This document shows positions 11,718 through 24,592 of a DNA stretch of 64,000 nucleotides, in pieces. The notes beneath the pieces were generated by a model, which was not told where the DNA came from, did not search any database, and saw nothing but the letters and a program-made list of their open reading frames with translations. Source of the DNA: Paratinospora sagittata. Taxonomy: Eukaryota; Streptophyta; Magnoliopsida; Ranunculales; Menispermaceae. The DNA lies in the NCBI GenBank assembly GCA_035771175.1, contig CM069607.1, positions 20,344,001-20,408,000 of the forward strand. Reading direction: 5' to 3'. The translations under genes were made by a program, and so were the position numbers. Each line of letters starts with the position of its first letter. The first letter of the stretch is position 1.

Positions 11718-12889
11718 TCTCGGGTGTGTGTATCTCGACCAGCAATAGTCCGCTATCCGTCATTAGAGAGGATGATACACAACCCAATAGCATCCTATCC
11801 ACGTCTGAGTTAGAAATCTCACATATCTAACGAGAAAAACGTGGGCCCTTTCCCTTGCTCGATTTTTCTATTCCTTGTACATTTTTGACTGGGAGTCCTA
11901 ACTGAAACATTCTCCACTAACACCAAGATGATTGCCATTGTGTCGCACGGGCAAAACAACTTTAGATTAAAACAATGTTTTGAATTCAAATCATTTCCTA
12001 CTCTCTTTCTCCTTAACCTGCAACTGCTAATTTAATAAAACACTTATTCTCTAGTTTTCAAAGATACAACACACACGAATTTTGCAATTTAGACAGAGCT
12101 TTCCAAAGAGTATTTCAATAGAAGAAAGTCGTGACTCTTGCATTGCCAATAAAAGCTTCAATCTGAATCAAAATTGCAAACTGTTTTGAAGACAATCTCA
12201 TTGTTTAGCAAGTTCTTCATTTTATCCCTTTTGTGCTGAGATTTTCAGAAGCTATCCATCATATAAACTGTAGGTATATGAAGTGTTCTCAGTACGAGAA
12301 CACATGACCTATATTCTTTCTCCGAGTGCTACAACTAATCATCAAGAACACATCAAACAATAGCTATCAAAGTCTACAAAGATCAGGCTCTAAGAACGAA
12401 GACATATCTCAATGCTAATGCATTAGTTTGATCTTTAGTGTGTAGGGTAACCTCTCGATCAATCTCAGCACGAAAATCCTCTAAATTGCAAAGTCTTCAA
12501 AATCACTTGGATTAAAGTATTTGGTTTTGACAAAATATTTTTCGAAAGGTTTTAATCATAATTTCAATGAGTTTTGAATGATTTAAAAGTGTTTTGAGAC
12601 AATGGAATGGTTCTTAAGTGTTAAAATATTAATTTTTTCAAAATCGGGCTATCCAGCAATTTGCCAAAATTTTTCAAACGGCAATAGCGAACTATCAGTG
12701 TTGATAGCACGCTGATAGGGTTGAATAATCAAAAATCTTTTTTTCTTGAAAATTGCCTGCAGCGCGCTATCCATTTTGATAACTCGCTATAGAGAGCAGT
12801 TGCCGTAATCTTTCGATTTTTAGTAAAATGGGCAATAACCTGCTATACGCCTTGATTGCACGCTACCGGATTGTCCGAAAAACACGAGC
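11718..12889. repeat. Monomer 11 (type C, 1,172 bp)
   Basis: Type C: CATCCTATCC, CCAAGATGATTGCC, ATCTTTAGTG, AAAATCCTC. A-like tail. Confidence 0.94.
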
Positions 12890-14061
12890 TCTCGGGTGTG
12901 TGTATCTCGACCAGCAATAGTCCGCTATCCGTCATTAGAGAGCGTGATACACAACCCAATAGCATGCCATCCACGTCTGAGTTAGAAATCTCACATATCT
13001 AACGAGAAAAATGTGGTCCCTTTCCCTTGCTCGATTTTTTTATTCCTTGCACAGTTTTGACTGGGAATCGTAACTGAAACAGTCTCTACTAACACCTGGA
13101 TGATTCCCATTATGTCGCACGGGCAAAACAACTTTAGATTAAAACAATGTTTTGAATTCAAATAATTTCCTATTCTCTTTCTCCTTAACCTGCAACTGCT
13201 AATTTAATAAAACACTCATTCTCTAGTTTTCAATGATACAACACACACGATTTTTGCAATTTAGACTGAGCTTTCAAAAGAGTATTTCAAAAGAAGAAAG
13301 TCGTGACTCTTGCATTGCCAATAAAAGCTTCAACCTTAATCAAAATTGCAAACTGTCTTGAAGACAATCTCACTGTTTAGCACGTTCTTCATTTTATCCC
13401 TTTTGTGCTGAGATTTTCAGAAGCTATCCATCATATAAACTGTAGGTATATGAAGTGTTCTCAGTACGAGAACACATGACCTATATTCTTTCTCCGAGTG
13501 CTACAACTAATCATCAAGAACACATCAAACAATAGCTATCAAAGTCTACAAAGATCAGGCTCTAAAAACGAAGACATATCTCAATGCTAATGCATTAGTT
13601 TGATCTTAAGTGTGTAGGGTAACCTCTCGATCAATCTCAGCACGAAAACCCTCTAAATTGCAAAGTCTTCAAAATCACTTGGATCAAAGTATTTGGTTTT
13701 GACAAAATATTTTTCGAAAGGTTTTATTCATAATTTCAATGAGTTTTGAATGATTTAAAAGTGTTTTGAGACAATGGAATGGTTCTGAGGTGTTAAAATA
13801 TTAATTTTTTCAAAATCGGGCTATCCAGCAATTTGCCAAAATTTTTCAAACAGCAATAGCGAACTATCAGTGTTGATAGCACGCTGATAGGGTTGAATAA
13901 TCAAAAATCTTTTTTTCTTGAAAATTGCCTGCAGCGCGCTATCCATTTTGATAACTCGCTATAGAGAGCAGTTGCCGTAATCTTTCGATTTTTAGTAAAA
14001 TGGGCAATAACCTGCTATACGCCTTGATTGCACGCTACCGGATTGTCCGAAAAACACGAGC
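12890..14061. repeat. Monomer 12 (type A', chimeric, 1,172 bp)
   Basis: First half like monomer 7 (GTGGTCCC, CATTATGTCGC). Second half like monomer 4 (TTTATTCATAA, AAACAGCAATAG). Private CAACCTTAATC. Confidence 0.92.
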
Positions 14062-15233
14062 TCTCGGGTGTGTGTATCTCGACCAGCAATAGTCCGCTAT
14101 CCGTCATTAGAGAGCGTGATACACAACCCAATAGCATGCCATCCACGTCTGAGTTAGAAATCTCACATATCTAACGAGAAAAACGTGGGCCCTTTCCCTG
14201 ACTCGATTTTTTTATTCCTTGCAAAGTTTTGACTGGGAATCGTAACTGAAACAGTCTCTACTAACACCTGGATGATTCCCATTGTGTCGCACGGGCAAAA
14301 CAACTTTAGATTAAAACAATGTTTTGAATTCAAATCATTTCCTATTCTCTTTCTCCTTAACCTGCAACTGCTAATTTAATAAAACACTCATTCTCTAGTT
14401 TTCAATGATACAACACACACGATTTTTGCAATTTAGACTGAGCTTTCAAAAGAGTATTTCAAAAGAAGAAAGTCGTGACTCTTGCATTGCCAATAAAAGC
14501 TTCAAACTGAATCAAAATTGCAAACTGTCTTGAAGACAATCTCACTGTTTAGCACGTTCTTCATTTTATCCCTTTTGTGCTGAGATTTTCAGAAGCTATC
14601 CATCATATAAACTGTAGGTATATGAAGTGTTCTCAGTACGAGAACACATGACCTATATTCTTTCTCCGAGTGCTACAACTAATCATCAAGAACACATCAA
14701 AATAATAGCTATCAAAGTCTACAAAGATCAGGCTCTAAGAACGAAGACATATCTCAATGCTAATGCATTAGTTTGATATTAAGTGTGTAGGGTAACCTCT
14801 CGATCAATCTCAGCACGAAAACCCTCTAAATTGCAAAGTCTTCAAAATCACTTGGATCAAAGTATTTGGTTTTGACAAAATATTTTTCGAAAGGTTTTAA
14901 TCATAATTTCAATGAGTTTTGAATGATTTAAAAGTGTTTTGAGACAATGGAATGGTTCTGAGGTGTTAAAATATTAATTTTTTCAAAATCGGGCTGTCCA
15001 GCAATTTGCCAAAATTTTGCAAACTGCAATAGCGCACTATCAGTGTTGATAACACGCTCATAGGGTTGAATATTCAAAAATCTTTTTTTCTTGAAATTGC
15101 CTGCAGCGCGCTATCCCTTTTGATAACTCGCTATAAAGAGCAGTTGCCGTAATCTTTCGATTTTTAGTAAAATGGGCAATAACCTGCTATACGCCTTGAT
15201 TGCACGCTATCGGATTGTCCGAAAAACACGAGC
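14062..15233. repeat. Monomer 13 (B/A mosaic, 1,172 bp)
   Basis: Starts like monomer 5 (CCCTGACTCG), has A-type GGTTCTGAGG, then B-type GCTGTCC and GATAACACGC, then A-type AACCTGCTATACGCC, ending in the new tail GCTATCGGATTG. Confidence 0.92.
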
Positions 15234-16406
15234 TCTCGGGTGTGTGTATCTCGACCAGCAATAGTCCGCTATCCGTCATTAGAGAGCGTGATACACAACC
15301 CAATAGCATGCTATCCACGTCTGAGTTAGAAATCTCACATATCTAACGAGAAAAACGTGGGCCCTTTCCCTTGCTCGATTTTCTTATTCCTTGCACAGTT
15401 TTGACTGGGAATCGTAACTGAAACAGTCTCCACTAACACCTGGATGATTCCCATTGTGTCGCACGGGCAAAACAACTTTAGATTAAAACAATGTTTTGAA
15501 TTCAAATCATTTCCTACTCTCTTTCTCCTTAACCTGCAACTGCTAATTTAATAAAACACTTATTCTCTAGTTTTCAAAGATACAACACACACGATTTTTG
15601 CAATTTAGACAGAGCTTTCCAAAGAGTATTTCAATAGAAGAAAGTCGTGACTCTTGCATTGCCAATAAAAGCTTCAACCTGAATCAAAATTGCAAACTGT
15701 TTTGAAGACAATCTCATTGTTTAGCAAGTTCTTCATTTTATACCTTTTGTGCTGAGATTTTCAGAAGCTATCCATCATTTTAAACTGTAGGTATATGAAG
15801 TATTCTCAGTAAGAGAACACATCACCTATATTCTTTCTCCGAGTGCTCCAACTAATCATCAATAACACATCAAACAATAGCTATCAAAGTCTACAAAGAT
15901 CAGGCTCTAAAAACGAAGACATATCTCAATGCTAATGCATTAGTTTGATCTTAAGTGTGTAGGGTAACCTCTCGATCAATCTCAGCACGAAAACCCTCTA
16001 AATTGCAAAGTCTTCAAAATCACTTGGATTAAAGTATTTGGTTTTGACAAAATATTTTTCGAAAGGTTTTAATCATAATTTCAATGAGTTTTGAATGATT
16101 TAAAAGTGTTTTGAGACAATGGAATGGTTCTTAAGTGTTAAAATATTAATTTTTTCAAAATCGGGCTATCCAGCAATTTGCCAAAATTTTTCAAACGGCA
16201 ATAGCGAACTATCAGTGTTGATAGCACGCTGATAGGGTTGAATAATCAAAAATCTTTTTTTCTTGAAAATTGCCTGCAACGCGCTATCCATTTTGATAAC
16301 TCGCTATAGAGAGCAGTTGCCGTAATCTTTCGATTTTTAGTAAAATGGGCAATAACCTGCTATACGCCTTGATTGCACGCTATCGGATTGTCCGAAAAAC
16401 ACGAGC
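15234..16406. repeat. Monomer 14 (1,173 bp)
   Basis: CATGCTATCC start, TTTTCTTATTCC, C-like middle, GTATTCTCAGTAAG (left dyad arm altered), tail GCTATCGGATTG. Confidence 0.93.
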
Positions 16407-17562
16407 TCTCGGGTGTGTGTATCTCGACCAGCAATAGACCGCTATCCGTCATTAGAGAGCGTGATACACAACCCAATAGCATGCTATCCACGTCTGAGTT
16501 AGAAATCTCACATATCTAACGAGAAAAACGTGGGCCCTTTCCTTTGCTCGATTTTCTTATTCCTTGCACAATTTTGACTGGGAATCGTAACTGAAACAGT
16601 CTCCACTAACACCTGGATGATTCCCATTGTGTCGCACGGGCAAAACAACTTTAGATTAAAACAATGTTTTGAATTCAAATCATTTCCTACTCTCTTTCTC
16701 CTTAACCTGCAACTGCTAATTTAATAAAACACTTATTCTCTAGTTTTCAAAGATACAACACACACGATTTTTGCAATTTAGACAGAGCTTTCCAAAGAGT
16801 ATTTCAATAGAAGAAAGTCGTGACTCTTGCATTGCCAATAAAAGCTTCAACCTGAATCAAAATTGCAAACTGTTTTGAAGACAATCTCATTGTCTAGCAA
16901 GTTCTTCATTTTATACCTTTTGTGCTGAGATTTTCAGAAGCTATCCATCATTTTAAACTGTAGGTAAGAGAACACATCACCTATATTCTTTCTCCGAGTG
17001 CTCCAACTAATCATCAAGAACACATCAAAATAATAGCTATCAAAGTCTACAAAGATCAGGCTCTAAAAACGAAGACATATCTCAATGCTAATGCATTAGT
17101 TTGATCTTAAGTGTGTAGGGTAACCTCTCGATCAATCTCAGCACGAAAACCCTCTAAATTGCAAAGTCTTCAAAATCACTTGGATTAAAGTATTTGGTTT
17201 TGACAAATTATTTTCGAAAGGTTTTAATCATAATTTCAATGAGTTTTGAATGATTTAAAAGTGTATTGAGACAATGGAATGGTTCGTAAGTGTTAAAATA
17301 TTAATTTTTTCAAAATCGGGCTATCCAGCAATTTGCCAAAATTTTTCTTACGGCAATAGCGAACTATCAGTGTTGATAGCACGCTGATAGGGTTGAATAA
17401 TCAGAAAATCTTTTTTTCTTGAAAATTGCCTGCAGCGCGCTATCCATTTTGATAACTCGCTATAGAGAGCAGTTGCCGTAATCTTTCGATTTTTAGTACA
17501 ATGGGCAATAACCTGCTATATGCCTTGATTGCACGCTATCGGATTGTCCGAAAAACACGAGC
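16407..17562. repeat. Monomer 15 (1,156 bp, internal deletion)
   Basis: Shortest complete copy. Closest to monomer 14, but 18 bp are missing at GTAGGTAAGAGAAC (near 16,964) and TTTTTCTTACGG is private. Confidence 0.93.
16961..16970. other. 18 bp deletion junction in monomer 15
   Basis: GTAGGTAAGAGAAC replaces the normal stretch. The missing 18 bp lie between two GTA trinucleotides, as in replication slippage, and include the left arm of the 8 bp inverted repeat. Confidence 0.85.
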
Positions 17563-18733
17563 TCTCGAGTGTGTGTATATCGACCTGCAATAGTCCGCTA
17601 TCCGTCATTAGAGAGGATGATACACAACCCAATAGCATGCTATCCACGTCTGAGTTAGAAATCTCACATATCTAACGAGAAAAACGTGGGCCATTTCCCT
17701 TGCTCGATTTTTTTATTCCTTGCACAGTTTTGACTGGGAATCGTAACTGAAACAGTCTCCACTAACACCTGGATGATTCCCATTGTGTCGCACGGGCAAA
17801 ACAACTTTATATTAAAACAATGTTTTGAATTCAAATCATTTCCTACTCTCTTTCTCCTTAACCTGCAACTGCTAATTTAATAAAACACTCATTCTCTAGT
17901 TTTCAATGATACAACACACACGATTTTTGCAATTTAGACTGAGCTTTCAAAAGAGTATTTCAAAAGAAGAAAGTCGTGACTCTTGCATTGCCAATAAAAG
18001 CTTCAACCTGAATCAAAATTGCAAACTGTCTTGAAGACAATCTCACTGTTTAGCAAGTTCTTCATTTTATCCCTTTTGTGCTGAGATTTTCAGAAGCTAT
18101 CCATCATATAAACTGTAGGTATATGAAGTGTTCTCAGTACGAGAACACATGACCTATATTCTCTCTCCTAGTGCTACAACTAATCATCAAGAACACATCA
18201 AACAATAGCTATCAAAGTCTACAAAGATCAGGCTCTAAGAACGAAGACATATCTCAATGCTAATGCATTAGTTTGATCTTAAGTGTGTAGGGTAACCTCT
18301 CGATCAATCTCAGCACGAAAACCCTCTAAATTGCAAAGTCTTCAAAATCACTTGGATTAAAGTATTTGGTTTTGACAAAATATTTTTCGAAAGGTTTTAA
18401 TCATAATTTCAATGAGTTTTGAATGATTTAAAAGTGTTTTGAGACAATGGAATGGTTCTTAGGTGTTAAAATATTAATTTTTTCAAAATCGGGCTGTCCA
18501 GCAATTTGCCAAAATTTTGCAAACTGCAATAGCGCACTATCAGTGTTGATAACACGCTGATAGGGTTGAATATTCAAAAATCTTTTTTTCTTGAAATTGC
18601 CTGCAGTGCGCTATCCCTTTTGATAACTCGCTATAAAGAGCAGTTGCCGTAATCTTTCGATTTTTAGTAAAATGGGCAATAGCCTGCTATACGCCTTGAT
18701 TGCACGCTATCGGATTGTCCGAAAAACACGAGC
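17563..18733. repeat. Monomer 16 (1,171 bp)
   Basis: First copy with ATATCGACCTGC. CTCGAG replaces CTCGGG at the start. A-like middle with intact dyad, B-like tail (GCTGTCC, GATAACACGC). Confidence 0.92.
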
Positions 18734-19904
18734 TCTCGGGTGTGTGTATCTCGACCAGCAATAGTCCGCTATCCGTCATTAGAGAGGATGATACACAACC
18801 CAATATCATGCTATCCACGTCTGAGTTAGAAATCTCACATATCTAACGAGAAAAACGTGGGCCCTTTTCCTTGCTCGATTTCTATTCCTTGTACATTTTT
18901 GACTGGGAATCGTAACTGAAACATTCTCCACTAACACCAGGATGATTCCCATTGTGTCGCACGGGAAAACAACTTTAGATTAAAACAATGTTTTGAATTC
19001 AAATCATTTCCTACTCTTTTGCTCTTTAACCTGCAACTGCTAATTTAATAAAACACTCATTCTCTAATTTTCAATGATACAACACACACGATTTTTGCAA
19101 GTTAGACTGAGCTTTCCAAAGAGTATTTAAAAGAAGAAAGTCGTGACTCTTGCATTGCCAATAAAAGCTTCAACCTGAATCAAAATTGCAAACTGTCTTG
19201 AAGACAATCTCTCACTGTTTAGCAAGTTCTTCATTTTATCCCTTTTGTGCTGAGATTTTCAGAAGCTATCCATTGTTTTAAACTGTAGGTATATGAAGTG
19301 TTCTCAGTAAGAGAACACATCACCTATATTCTGTCTCTGAGTGCTACAACTAATCATCAAGAACACATCAAACAATTGCTATCAAAGTCTACAAAGATCA
19401 GGCTCTAAAAACGAAGACATATCTCAATGCTAATGCATTAGTTTGATCTTAAGTGTGTTGGGTAACCTCTCGATCAATCTCAGCACGAAAACCCTCTAAA
19501 TTGCAAAGTCTTCAAAATCACTTGGATTAAAGTATTTGGTTTTGACCAAAATTTTTTCGAAAGGTTTTATTCATAATTTCAATGAGTTTTGAATGATTTA
19601 AAAGTGTTTTAAGACAAAGGAATGGTTCTTAAGTGTTAAAATATTAATTTTTTCAAAATCGGGCTATCCAGCAATTTTCCAAAATTTTTCAAACGGCAAT
19701 AGTGCACTATCAGTGTTGATAGCACGCTGATAGGGTTGAATAATCAAAAATATTTTTTTCTTGAAAATTGCCTGCAGCACGCTATCCTTTTTGATAACTC
19801 GCTATAGAGAGCAGTTGCCGTAATCTTTCATTTTTTAGTAAAATGGGCAATAGCGTGCTATGCGCCTTGATTGCGCGCTATCCGAAAGTCCGAAAAACAC
19901 GAGC
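18734..19904. repeat. Monomer 17 (1,171 bp)
   Basis: Reverts to ATCTCGACCAGC. AATATCATGC, the 2 bp-shorter GATTTCTATTCC, TCTCTCACTG, and an unusual tail GCGCGCTATCCGAAAG. Confidence 0.92.
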
Positions 19905-21076
19905 TCTCGGGTGTGTGTATATCGACCTGCAATAGTCCGCTATCCGTCATTAGAGAGGATGATACACAACCCAATATCATGCTATCCACGTCTGAGTTAC
20001 AAATCTCACATATCTAACGAGAAAAACGTGGGCCCTTTCCCTTGCTCGATTTTTCTATTCCTTGTACATTTTTACTGGGAATCGTAACTGAAACATTCTC
20101 TACTAACACCTGGATGATTCCCATTGTGTCACACGGGCAAAACAACTTTAGATTAAAACAATGTTTTGAAATCAAATCATTTCCTACTCTCTTGCTCCTT
20201 AACCTGCAATTGCTAATTTAATAAAACACAAATTCTCTAATTTTCAAAAATACAACACACACGATTTTTTCAAGTTAGACTGAGCTTTCCAAAGAGTATT
20301 TCAAAAGAAGAAAGTCGTGACTCTTGCATTGCCAATAAAAGCTTCAACCTGAATCAAAATTGCCAATTGTCTTTAAGACAATCTCACTGTTTAGCAAGTT
20401 CTTCGTTTTATCCCTTTTGTGCTGAGATTTTCAGAAGCTATCCATCATTTTAAACTGTAGGTATATGAAGTGTTCTCAGTAAGAGAACACATCACCTTTA
20501 TTCTTTCTCCGAGTGCTACAACTAATCATCAAGAACACATAGAACAATAGCTATCGAAGTCTACAAAGATCAGGCTCTAGAAACGAAGACATATCTCAAT
20601 GCTAATGCATTAGTTTGATCTTAAGTGTGTAGGGTAACCTCTCGATCAATCTCAGCACGAAAACCCTCTAACTTGCAAAGTCTTCAAAATCACTTGGATT
20701 AAAGTATTTGGTTTTGACAAAATATTTTTCGAAAGGTTTTAATCATAATTTCAATGAGTTTGGAATGATTTAAAAGTGTTTTGAGACAATGGAATGGTTC
20801 TTAAGTGTTAAAATATTAATTTTATCAAAATCGAGCTGTCCAGAAATTTGCCAAAATTTTTCAAACGGCAATGGCGCACTATCAGTGTTGATAACACGCT
20901 GATAGGGTTGAATAATCAAAAATCTTTTTTTCTTGAAAATTGCCTGCAGCGCGCTATCCCTTTTGATAACTCGCTATAGAGAGCAGTTGCCGTAATCTTT
21001 CGATTTTTAGTAAAATGGGCAATAGTCTGCTATACGCCTTGATTGCACGCTATCGGAAAGTCCAAAAAACACGAGC
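19905..21076. repeat. Monomer 18 (alpha, 1,172 bp)
   Basis: AATATCATGC. The tail GAGCTGTCCAGAAATTT with CAATGGCGC and GATAACACGC is shared with the end of monomer 23. Confidence 0.92.
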
Positions 21077-22249
21077 TCTCGGGTGTGTGTATATCGACCT
21101 ACAATAGTCCGCTATCCGTCATTAGAGAGGATGATACACAACCCAATAGCATGCTATCCACGTCTGAGTTGGAAATCTCACATATCTAACGAGAAAAACG
21201 TGGGCCCTTTCCCTTGCTCGATTTTTCTATTCCTTGTACATTTTTGACTGGGAATCGTAATTGAAACATTCTCCACTAACACCAGGATGATTCCCATTGT
21301 GTCGCACGGGCAAAACAACTTTAGATTACAATAATGTTTTGAATTCAAATCATTTCCTACTACCTTGCTCTTTAACCTGCGACTGCTAATTTAATAAAAC
21401 ACTCATTCTCTAATTTTCAAAGATACAACTCACGATTTTTGTAAGTTTGACTGAGCTTTCCAAAGAGTATTTCAAAAGAAGAAAGTCCTGACTCTTGCAT
21501 TGCCAATAAAAGCTTCAACCTGAATCAAAATTGCAAACTGTCTTGAAGACAATCTCTCACTGTTTAGCAAGTTCTTCATTTTATCCCTTTTGTGCTGAGA
21601 CTTTCAAAAGCTATCCATCGTTTTAAACTGTAGGTATATGAAGTGTTCTCAGTAAGAGAACACATCACCTATATTCTGTCTCCGAGTGCTACAACTAATC
21701 ATCAAGAAAACACCAAACAATAGCTATCAAAGTCTACAAAGATCAGGCTCTAAGAACGAAGACATATCTCAATGCTAATGCATTAGTTTGACCTTAAGTG
21801 TGTAGGGTAACCTCTCGATCAATCTCAGCACGAAAACCCTCTAAATTGCAAAGTCTTCAAAATCACTTGGATTAAAGTATTTGGTTTTGACAAAATATTT
21901 TTCCAAAGGTTTTAATCATAATTTCAACGAGTTTTGAATGATTTAAAAGTGTTTTGAGACAATGGAATGGTTCTTAAGTGTTAAAATATTAATTTTTTCA
22001 AAATCAGGCTACCCAGCAATTTGCCAAAATTTTTCAAACGGCAATAATGCACTATCAGTGTTGATAGCACGATTATTGGGTTGAATAATCAAAAATCTTT
22101 TTTTCTTGAAAATTGCCTGCAGCGCGCTATCCCTTTTGATAACTCGCTATAGAGAGCAGTTGTCGTAATCTTTCGATTTTTAGTAAAATGGGCAATAGCC
22201 TGCTATACGCCTTGATTGGACGCTATCGGAAAGTTCGAAAAACACGAGC
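21077..22249. repeat. Monomer 19 (alpha, 1,173 bp)
   Basis: CCTACAATAG start. GAGACTTTCAAAAGC, AAGAAAACACC, CACGATTATTGGG and GATTGGACGC match monomer 25. Confidence 0.92.
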
Positions 22250-23421
22250 TCTCGGGTGTGTGTATATCGACCTGCAATAGTCCGCTATCCGTCATTAGAG
22301 AGGATGATACACAACCCAATAGCATACTATCCACGTCTGAGTTAGAAATCTAATATATCTAACGAGAAAAACGTGGGCCCTTTCCCTTGCTCGATTTTTC
22401 TATTCCTTGTACATTTTTGACTAGGAATCGTAACTGAAACATTCTCCACTAACACCAGGATGATTCCCATTGTGTCGCACGGGACAAACAACTTTAGATT
22501 AAAACAATGCTTTGAATTCAAATCATTTCCTACTCTTTTGCTCTTTAACCTGCAACTGGTAATTTAATAAAACACTCATTCTCTAATTTTCAAAGATACA
22601 ACACACACGATTTTTGCAAGTTAGACTGAGCTTTCCAAAGAGTATTTCAAAAGAAGAAAGTCGTGACTCTTGCATTGCTAATAAAAGCTTCAACCTGATT
22701 CAAAATTGCAACCTATCTTGAAGAAAATCTCACTGTTTAGCAAGTTCTTCATTTTATCCCTTTTGTGCTGAGATTTTCAGAAGCTATCCATCGTTTTAAA
22801 CTGTGGGTATATGAAGTGTTCTCAGTAAGAGAAGACATCACCTATATTCTTTCTCCGAGTACTACAACTAATCATCAAGAACACATCAAACAATAGCTAT
22901 CAAAGTCTACAAAGATCAGGCTCTAAGAACGAAGACATATCTCAATGCTAATGCATTAGTTTGATCTTAAGTGTGTAGGGCAACTTCTTGATCAATCTCA
23001 GCACGAAAACCCTCTAAATTGCAAAGTTTTCAAAATCACTTGGATTAAAGTATTTGGTTTTGACAAAATATTTTTCGAAAGGTTTTAATCATAATTTCAA
23101 TGAGTTTTGAATGATTTAAAAGTGTTTTGAGACAATGGAATGGTTCTTAAGTGTTAAAATATTAATTTTTTCAAAATTGGGTTATCCAGCAATTTGCCAA
23201 AAATTTTCAAACGGCAATAGCGCACTATCTATGTTGATAGCGCGCTGATAGGGTTGAATAATCAAAAATATATTTTTCTTAAAATTGCTTGCAGCGCGCT
23301 ATCCATTTTGATAACTCGCTATAGAGAGCAGTTGCCGTAATCTTTCGATTTTTAGTAAAATGGGCAATAGCCTGCTATACGCCTTGATTGCACGCTATCG
23401 GAAAGTCCGAAAAACACAAGC
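22250..23421. repeat. Monomer 20 (alpha to beta, 1,172 bp)
   Basis: AATCTAATATATC, GACTAGGAATC, GGGACAAAC and AATGCTTTG match monomer 26. Beta from CTGTGGG onward except ATCAGGCTC. Tail TTCTTAAAATTGC matches monomer 27. Confidence 0.92.
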
Positions 23422-24592
23422 TCTCGGGTGTGTGTATATCGACCTGCAATAGTCCGCTATCCATCATTAGAGAGGATGATACACAACCCAATAGCATGCT
23501 ATCCACGTCTGAGTTAGAAATCTCACATATCTAACGAGAAAAACGTGGGCCCTTTCCCTTGCTCGATTTTTCTATTCCTTGTACATTTTTGACTGGGAAT
23601 CGTAACTGAAACATTCTCCACTAACACCAGGATGATTCCCATTGTGTCGCCCGGGCAAAACAACTTTAGATTAAAACAATGTTTTGAATTCAAATCATTT
23701 CCTACTCCCTTGCTCTTTAACCTGCAACTGGTAATTTAATAAAACACTCATTCTCTAATTTTCAAAGATACAACACACACGATTTTTGTAAGTTAGACTG
23801 AGCTTTCCGAAGAGTATTTCAAAAGAAGAAAGTCGTGACTCTTGCATTGCAAATAAAAGCTTCAACCTGATTCAAAATTGCAACCTATCTTGAAGACAAT
23901 CTCACTGTTTAGCAAGTTCTTCATTTTATCCCTTTTGTACTGAGATTTTCAGAAGCTATCCATCGTTTTAAACTGTGGGTATATGAAGTGTTCTCAGTAA
24001 GAGAAGACATCACCTATATTCTTTCTCCGAGTACTACAACTAATCATCAAGAACACATCAAACAATAGCTATCAAAGTCTTCAAAGATTAGGCTCTAAGA
24101 ACGAAAACATATCTCAATGCTAATGCATTAGTTTGATCTTAAGTGTGTAGGGCAACTTCTTGATCAATCTCAGCACGAAAACCCTCTAAATTGCAAAGTC
24201 TTCAAAATCACTTGGATTAAAGTATTTGGTTTTGACAAAATATTTTTCGAAAGGTTTTAATCATAATTTCAATGAGTTTTGAATGATTTAAAAGTGTTTT
24301 GAGACAATGGAATGGTTCTTAAGTGTTAAAATATTAATTTTTTCAAAATCGGGTTATCCAGCAATTTGCCAAAATTTTTCAAACGGCAATAGCGCACTAT
24401 CTGTGTTGATAGCGCGCTATTAGGGTTGAATAATCAAAAATATATTTTTCTTGAAAATTGCTTGCAGCGCTATCCCTTTTGATAACTCGCTATAGAGAGC
24501 AGTTGCCGTAATCTTTCGATTTTTAGTAAAATGGGGAATAGCCTGCTATACGCCTTGATTGCACGCTATCGGAAAGTCCGAAAAACACGAGC
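23422..24592. repeat. Monomer 21 (beta, 1,171 bp)
   Basis: CCATCATTAG, the 8 bp palindrome GCCCGGGC in TGTCGCCCGGGC, TTCCGAAGAG and the shortened CAGCGCTATCCC. All but the first match monomer 28. Confidence 0.92.

Larger units (their letters stand above)
1..15233. repeat. Domain I: homogeneous A/B/C trimeric HOR domain (monomers 1-13)
   Basis: Three monomer types alternate. A has CATGCCATCC near its start, GGTTCTGAGG and the tail GCTACCGGATTG. B has GCTGTCCAGC, GATAACACGC, TATATGCC and the tail GCTATCGGAAAG. C has GAGGATGATAC, CATCCTATCC and CCAAGATGATTGCC. The order is A B C, A B C, A' A A, B C, A', mosaic. Cycles 1 and 2 have exactly the same length (3,515 bp). Copies of one type differ at only a handful of sites per monomer, far fewer than copies in domains II-IV. 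All use the junction-proximal words ATCTCGACCAGC. Confidence 0.9.
15234..19904. repeat. Domain II: transitional monomers 14-17
   Basis: Monomers 14 and 15 join an A-like start to C-like middles (CTTATTCTC, CAGAGCTTTCC). Monomer 16 is the first with the ATATCGACCTGC junction word used by the rest of the array, but monomer 17 reverts to ATCTCGACCAGC. Copy-to-copy divergence is visibly higher than in domain I. Confidence 0.8.
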
